A stretch of 64,000 nucleotides of DNA from Datnioides undecimradiatus. Taxonomy: Eukaryota; Chordata; Actinopteri; Lobotiformes; Datnioididae. Location: the NCBI GenBank assembly GCA_008933995.1, contig WARS01000047.1:682001-746000 (forward strand), given 5' to 3'. This document shows, in pieces, positions 57,832 to 64,000 of this stretch (positions are counted from its first letter, which is position 1; each line of letters starts with the position of its first letter). The notes under the pieces are model-generated. The model saw only the letters and a program-made list of their open reading frames with translations. It had not been told where the DNA came from and made no database searches. The position numbers were made by a program, and so were the translations under genes.

Positions 57832-58220
57832 CATCTTCCTTCTGTCTGTCCATGATGGACCAAGACGTTTGATCCCGAGCCTTAAACACCTGTCACGGGC
57901 TTCAGGGTCAAGTACGTTCATACGCACTGTACAAGTGACTCAATATACATAGACAATAATCACTCAATGCTAAATACTTAATGTGGATAAATCTCACATG
58001 GAGTATTTACGTGTCGTGCGGCCTGACATTGAAGAGCTCATGTCTGTTGGACTCTGCAACCAAAAAGTGCACAGAGATCTACGCTTTCTCTCTAGTGGCA
58101 GTCTCCATCTGCAGCCTCTTCCTCGCGTTGTCGGTGAGTATTCAGAAAGTGTCTGAAAGGAGATGAACGATCCTGATTTAAAGGCTCTTGACAATAAACA
58201 ACTTCAAAGTATAAGACTGT
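57832..58220 (+). other. map2k5: map2k5 3'UTR
   Basis: Non-coding sequence from the stop codon to just past an AATAAA at 58193-58198. It gives a 3'UTR of about 390 nt if that signal is used. Longer forms are possible. Confidence 0.55.
58193..58198 (+). terminator. map2k5: candidate poly(A) signal AATAAA
   Basis: First canonical hexamer after the stop codon, 362 nt downstream on the coding strand. The following 40 nt contain short TG-containing runs but no strong GU-rich element. Confidence 0.55.
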
Positions 58221-58291
58221 AAAACTGTGGCAGGGCTCTGCTCACCTTCTGGGATGGTATCTCAGATAACCGTCTTGTGCTTTACTGTTGA

Positions 58292-58305
58292 CAGCCCTCT
58301 AGTGA
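58292..58305 (-). promoter_or_regulatory. CTCF-like motif
   Basis: On the minus strand TCACTAGAGGGCTG matches the CTCF core at about 12 of 14 positions, about 100 bp past the poly(A) signal. Confidence 0.4.
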
Positions 58306-61300
58306 ATGTTAAGGTTTTAGCCTGTGAGTAACTGCCCATGTGTGTGCCTGTTTTTCCAGTAGTGTAATTTATTACCTCAGCAGACTCAAGTTGCCACTGT
58401 AATAGAAAAACTTCCACTCCCCCCAAGAAATTTACTCGGACTACAACATTTGTGTGAGGATACAAAGCTCTGCTTCTGTCTCATGGGATGTTCAAATGAA
58501 CAAGCCTGCAGTGTCAATGACTTTGTAGCAGCTTGCTTTGCAGTGCCACAGAGTGAAATGAAATATTGACTTGTATCTCTTCTTCATTCTCTTTTCTCTT
58601 TTTGTTTTGTTTTGAACTGTTTTTTGTTTTGTTTTTTTTAACTCAGTTGCACATCTTTTATTTCCATTTCCACAAACATGTCTGAATGAACTGTCGGAGA
58701 GGAAATTGTGCCCAAGCAGTTCTCCACGTTCATTCAGCAGCTATTTGTTTATCTTACAAAGAAAAACAGAAACCATAACGCTTCCTCCCCCAACAAACCA
58801 GATTATTATATCCACTTTCTCAACAGTAGGTTCTTATTTTAGCAAGCTATATCATACAGATTTACAGAGAGTCTAAGATTTTATTGAACCTAATGAGATC
58901 AGTTGGTATGCAGTGCTGTAGAAGAAATACATTATTGCAGTGCACTTAACACCAAAGACCACTGACGACCCAGATGGTGAATTATATGAATTTCTCATAA
59001 CTCAAGAAAACCTAATGGGTTAAGTGACAAGAATGAATTGCTTTGACAAGGTCTTTATGTGCAGCTGTTGAAATGTGTAGCGCTCAAGTGCAATTAAATT
59101 CCATTACTTCCATTACAAAGACACCGCACTCCCAGGTTAGAGTAACGTGATGTGTACAGTGTGAGCATCGCTGGAGAGGAATGTGATAGCATACATACAT
59201 CACCCCAACATAAAAGACAGTTTATTTTAAGTGCACAGTACACTGTGACCTCTGGAACAATGAGGAGACCCGACTGTCAGTCATGCAAAACTGGGAGCGT
59301 TTTGATTTGATGTTTGTTTTGTTTTGCAAGCGTCTTATTTCTAGAATGAGATGCAATTTTAAAATGAAACAGAAGAAATCCTGATGTGTGCCAAAATCCC
59401 ATGCTGTGTCCCAGCTCCATACTTCATACCAATCCTAATTGGTCTTTGAGTAGGTAGTGCATTCATGTCTGCATTTCATTTCAAAATGCAAATATGAATA
59501 TTAAATTTGCCTTATTTTACTTTTCAATAAACTGTCTTAAATACTAATCACCACATAGAAAACCGTGAAAGTTATGTACTGCTCTTTGTCAGTACAATCT
59601 GTATGATGGAATGCACCTCATGATGATGCACCTCAACCTGGAGGTTACCACTTCTTCATGCAGTGTGATAGGTCAAAGTAGTGGTAGGGAAACTTCTCAC
59701 AGCACCCACTACTGGTTGTGCTCAAAACGCATTGAGATAGGATTTCTCTTTGGGTTTTTGTTTGTTTGTTTGTTTAATGGAATCCTTTTACATGTCCAGC
59801 AAACACTGTACTTCACACTGTTACAGCACTTTAGGTTTCAGTTCGCGCAGTCAGTCGCCCATTATGAGTTGATTGTGTTTGTTAATTGAGTTCAGTGAGC
59901 AGCACAACCAGAAGAGCCCCAGTGTGTCATGATCCCTCCCATGTTAACACGTTTCATGAGTGCCATTATTAGCCTCACAAACATTCTTTTATGTACATAA
60001 ATATATTTTTACCGTAACTTCAGGAGGGACGTGCAAGCTGCCACTGATGTTCATTTCTCATAATTAGTTAAAACTCAAAATATGAAGATGTTCCAGGAAC
60101 TAAAGTACATCAACAAGGATTTTCTAAGAGCTGCACAATGAACAGAACATGTACTCTACATATATTCAACTAGATTTATCTTCACTCTGGGCAAGTCAAG
60201 TTCTACTGAACTCTTCTTAGGTCTGTGAGACATCCACCCTACATTAAGCCAGCCTTAAATGTAACTGAAGCTATAAATACTCAGCAGTCTGGTAAAACTA
60301 GTAAATAAGTGTGAAATAAGACGAGTGTTGAGTGGCCACTGGTCACTGATGAACACTCTGCCAATGTTTATGTATTCCTGCAACATTAAACCAAAAAAGA
60401 GGAAAAAACATTTCACGTCTGTATTTCAACCTCTAACGGCTCTTTATGGTTTGGCAATGTGTCCTAGTTGACTGTGATTTTTAATTATGCTTTTGCAGTA
60501 TCATTGGAAATATTTATTATTTTTTTACTCTTCAGCCTGCTTACAACAGAGATCACCTCTTGTGGCTCGTGCTCTGTTAGTTTCCCTGTTTTTGCCTGAA
60601 CTATGAAGCATTAAGTCAGTGATGGGACTCAGCAGAAATATTAGTGCTGTGGTATTACTGGCTGATTATGGCCTTTTTCTGTAATAATCTGTGTTGGCAC
60701 ATATTCCAACCATAATGCACAAACAATAATAAAACATATTTAAACATAAAAGTTTAAGATTTTGATCTTCACTTAATATTTTTTCATTATGTTCAAGTCT
60801 CTCTCTCACTTGGGCAACGTGTTTATTTTATTTTGAGGGAAGTTTTACAGCTCTGCATTCGATCTGTCCTTTGTCTTCAGGTTTGTATACACGTGATTAA
60901 ACTCGTTATAGTGCATGACACAGAACACTTAGGAAAGTTTGGTTTACGGATGTGGTGTAGTTGCACAATTAACAATATAATGGAAAAATTAACTAATTCA
61001 ACAGATAAATGTACTCTCATTGATAGCAATGGGATAAACCAGAAAGAGCGTACAATTCAGCACCACGAACTACAGCCTGAAATGACCCTAACGTTGAATC
61101 AACACTCCTGTAAATCCATCTAGGCAAAAGCTGAACATTACAAACTTCATGAATGTTGGATTAACTGCATCAGATTTAGCTAAACGTATTCAATAAACTG
61201 GCACTGGAGTGTAAAGAACATACTGCCAACCTGATTGCGTTTTCATTAAAATCACAATAACAAGACTTGGGACACCTGCAGGACATGACCTCAACTCTTC

Positions 61301-61384
61301 TTTACATATAGAGAGGAATGATGGTGTCTTCATTAAGAGTTTGACATTTGCTTGTCTTGGCATAGAATGACCCAAATCTGTAGG

Positions 61385-61515
61385 CACCTAGCTTTTGTTA
61401 AGTTCAATTATAATTTGCATTTAATAATTAATCTTAGTCAACCTTTAATTAACATCAGCCCTAGTCTTGGTTATTAATTTGTGCATTAATCTGTGAAAAG
61501 TAGTGTTCAGAGTGT
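61385..61515. promoter_or_regulatory. candidate POU/homeodomain-rich element, 3' flank
   Basis: Perfect octamer ATTTGCAT at 61413-61420, followed by TAATAATTAATC, TTTAATTAAC, TTATTAATTTG and GCATTAATC within 90 bp. POU plus homeodomain clusters of this kind are common in neural enhancers. Confidence 0.4.
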
Positions 61516-62469
61516 ATGTATGCAGCCCAATGAGGAGACAGTGTGAGCATCAATGTTGTGTTTTCCTTTTCCACAGGTTAGTACAGTTGAATGGGAGAGG
61601 TCTGATATCATTTTGAACATGAAGGACTTCCAAACCTACACCGTCATAACAATACGTGCATTCATTCGGAGGGTACGAGGTTCATTTATTCATCACTCTG
61701 CAACACAGGATGCAGGTTGCTCTTGTTTGTTTTTGTACAGAAAGTATAATAACGCATGAGTACTTATGAATAGTGAGTCAATTATTCAGTTATGGTTCAT
61801 TTTAGTTGCCAAAGTAAAATGGAATAACTCACACAAGTATATATAAAAAACCAAGATCTTAAATTTGACACAGGAAGCTATGGTTGTAGGGCTGACAGCA
61901 TCAGACATTCATGGTCCCCAGAGCATGAATCCTCCTGAGGTTTCCTTCATCGCCACTGTGTGGTTGACCCTTTTTGTTGTAAATGAGATCTACACACACT
62001 CATGCACCCATGGTTAATTTGTCTAAAGTTTGATTTTTTTATTTGTTTATCTGGAGAATTGCAGGATGACAAGGCAGTGAACAAACAAAACATTCTTGCA
62101 CATCTGAGTTAAAGTTGGCAGTGATGCTGTCGCGCTGCTGATGTCTGAGAGTCAATTCAGGGTTTGCTAAACAGCTCAGGTTTTGGTAGAAGCCAGTAGA
62201 ACAACTTTGTGGCCCTCGGGAGGCCTGAGAGGTCCCGATTAAGTACTTCATTTTTCTCAGATCATCTCTCAGATATTCCTTTTGTCTTGAGCATCAAGTC
62301 ATTATGATCTCAAGACGAAAAGCGAATGTCAAGATCACAAAACAAATGATCCTGCTGCCAGCCTAAAATTGTATAAACAAACATTACCCTTGTCCTCACC
62401 AGGCTCCCACACAGACGTGTGGCCTTCACAGCTTCATTGTGTTACTTACTGTTAGTCATACGTTGTTCT

Positions 62470-62620
62470 TCAATCAGAGACCTTGTACAATGTTATTTAT
62501 GCAAGTTTCTGTCTGAATGCAGCTACACGTGTATTGACCGGCGGCCTGATTTGATAATTATGCAGCTGTGTGTAACACAGCAGAGCCATGAAGGCATCAC
62601 GGGACCCTGACACACACCTA
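62470..62620. promoter_or_regulatory. candidate conserved non-coding element, 3' flank
   Basis: Repeat-free core with GACCGGCGGCCTGATTTG followed by ATAATTATGCAGCTGTG. Confidence 0.3.
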
Positions 62621-64000
62621 AACAGCATGGCAGTGCTGTGTTGCATTGTACGTATTATCAAGTTTGTAAAAGGAGCCTTAGAAAGCAGAAGGACAAACGG
62701 TGTGGTTTCAAAGCTCATTTATACTTATATGATCAGGCAGAAATTCATTCCTCACTCCATTTGATCTTTAAATGAAAGCCGGGTGAAGCAAAATAATTTT
62801 TGTGATTGAGGTTACCTTCACTGATCATCTTGTTGTGACAGGATGCTTTACCTGCTATTTGACCCCTTTTACACTGCAATGTAAGCACTAATTATTCTTC
62901 TGAGGGACACCAAAGGCAGAAATACAACAAATACCCGCTGTGAGCCAGAATACTACTCGTCCTTGTATTTCTTTCTTTCTTTTTTTTAATGACAAGAATC
63001 TCCAGTGGGAAGGAGAACAGCCTCTATATGGTATGAACCTCGTGCCACCAATGTCCCAGAAAGTATTTCATGTTTGAGAAAGTTGATTAGAGGTTGAAAA
63101 GTGCGGGGTCAACTCTATGGTGCACACTACAGCATCTGTCCAAAGCCTTCACTGTGACTCCAGCCAGGCAGGAAATCGTTTTGCTTTTGTCACATTTACG
63201 GTGGTATGCTTTAAAAAAACATCAGTGGACACCAGCTTCTGGATCAATTACAGAGATACGCTCAAGTATCAATCATTAGGCTGTTTGCATGCCACCACTG
63301 AAAGGCTCTCACGAGTTTGGAGAGCAGTACAAAGCTCTGTTCGATAAGGACTATCTCAACATTTGTCAATCCTAACTTCTCTGCCAGCTTTCCACAGCTG
63401 TTCAGATGTCCTTAATTTAAAGCTCACAGGATCGTTTTCTCTTAATCCATCTCACGCCCACTTTGCTAACCGTTCAGCCGCCATGCATAGCTTCAAAAAA
63501 CCTGACTGGACTGCAAAACCCCCAGCACACTGAGCCACGAATCACCCCATGTGGGGCTGTTGGTTAGCATCTGCTGCACTAGTTTTTGCTTTGTGTCTAT
63601 AAGCACCTATTCAGACAACTGAGTGTGTTGAACCTGTCAGTGAGAGAGGTCACCCTGATTGGCCGTTCAGCTTATCTGATCAGTGCTGTCACTTATTTTT
63701 TGCTTCCACCTCCTCCTCCACCAAAAGGCTGACAGCATCAGAGACAACTGCCAATTTTTGATAAGCTTATTAAAGCAATGTTTGCTTTGCTTTCAGACGC
63801 ATAATGTATTTGCTAGTCGACTGTAATCTTTGAGTTGTGTTCAAGTTTTGACCCAGGCACAGACGACATGAGGCAACACTACAGCCTTCAGTCAACATTA
63901 TTTTTTTAGTCCAACAACCCAAAGCTGCTGTTTGAGTTTTCTTACAGTTATGGGTTTGGTTTTTTTTGCAAAAGCACAGCTCCCCTTTGCCAACAAAGTG

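Larger units (their letters stand above)
58221..64000. other. 3' flank without recognised gene
   Basis: No coding exon was recognised on either strand. It contains the CTCF-like motif, two candidate conserved elements and a possible short repeat fragment at 59401-59480. In other vertebrates SKOR1 lies downstream of MAP2K5, but none of it is visible here. Confidence 0.65.

Noticed and set aside
57981-58166. 61-codon ORF after the map2k5 stop
   Set aside because: Lies in the 3'UTR without recognisable motif.

Overview
The window is vertebrate nuclear DNA, almost certainly from a teleost and probably from a percomorph. One gene is spread over about 48 kb in 22 short exons with GT/AG introns. 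The introns are rich in (CA)n/(GT)n, (GATA)n and polypyrimidine tracts. The interspersed repeats (decayed Tc1-like transposons, an L2-type LINE, and two short repeats I know from acanthomorph genomes) are typical of fish. There are no operons, CRISPR arrays, rRNA genes or recognisable tRNA genes.

The only gene I can name is map2k5 (MEK5), complete on the + strand from the first in-frame ATG at 10113 to the stop at 57829-57831. Joining the 22 exons gives one open frame of 450 residues. It carries an N-terminal PB1 domain, a basic MAPK-docking linker and a full dual-specificity MAP2K kinase domain (glycine loop, Lys195, HRD, DFG, the Ser311/Thr315 activation loop, APE). MEK5 is activated by MEKK2/MEKK3 through PB1 pairing, and then phosphorylates ERK5.

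Layout: 1-9730 is 5' flank with no recognised gene. It holds a textbook CTCF-type motif, a perfect DR1 site, a compound microsatellite and several blocks that look like conserved non-coding DNA. 9730-10112 is a CpG-richer promoter/5'UTR with two short upstream ORFs. 10113-32660 holds exons 1-17. 32661-46233 holds exons 18-21, separated by large introns containing an L2 remnant and a fish-specific repeat. Intron 21 (46234-57720, 11.5 kb) contains two degraded Tc1-like elements, a promoter-like octamer/CCAAT cluster and an unexplained minus-strand exon-like ORF (50968-51134). 58200-64000 is 3' flank with no recognised gene. In vertebrates SKOR1 lies downstream of MAP2K5 and the locus is known for dispersed regulatory DNA, so the homeodomain-motif-rich blocks may serve that neighbour. 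This is inference.

The most interesting observations are: the orphan antisense exon in intron 21; a NAGNAG acceptor at exon 7; an overlapping uORF with two in-frame starts; loss of one acidic residue in the PB1 OPCA motif; a convergent pair of CTCF-like motifs bracketing the gene; and a dense palindrome cluster in intron 8. I found no convincing wholly new biological system.
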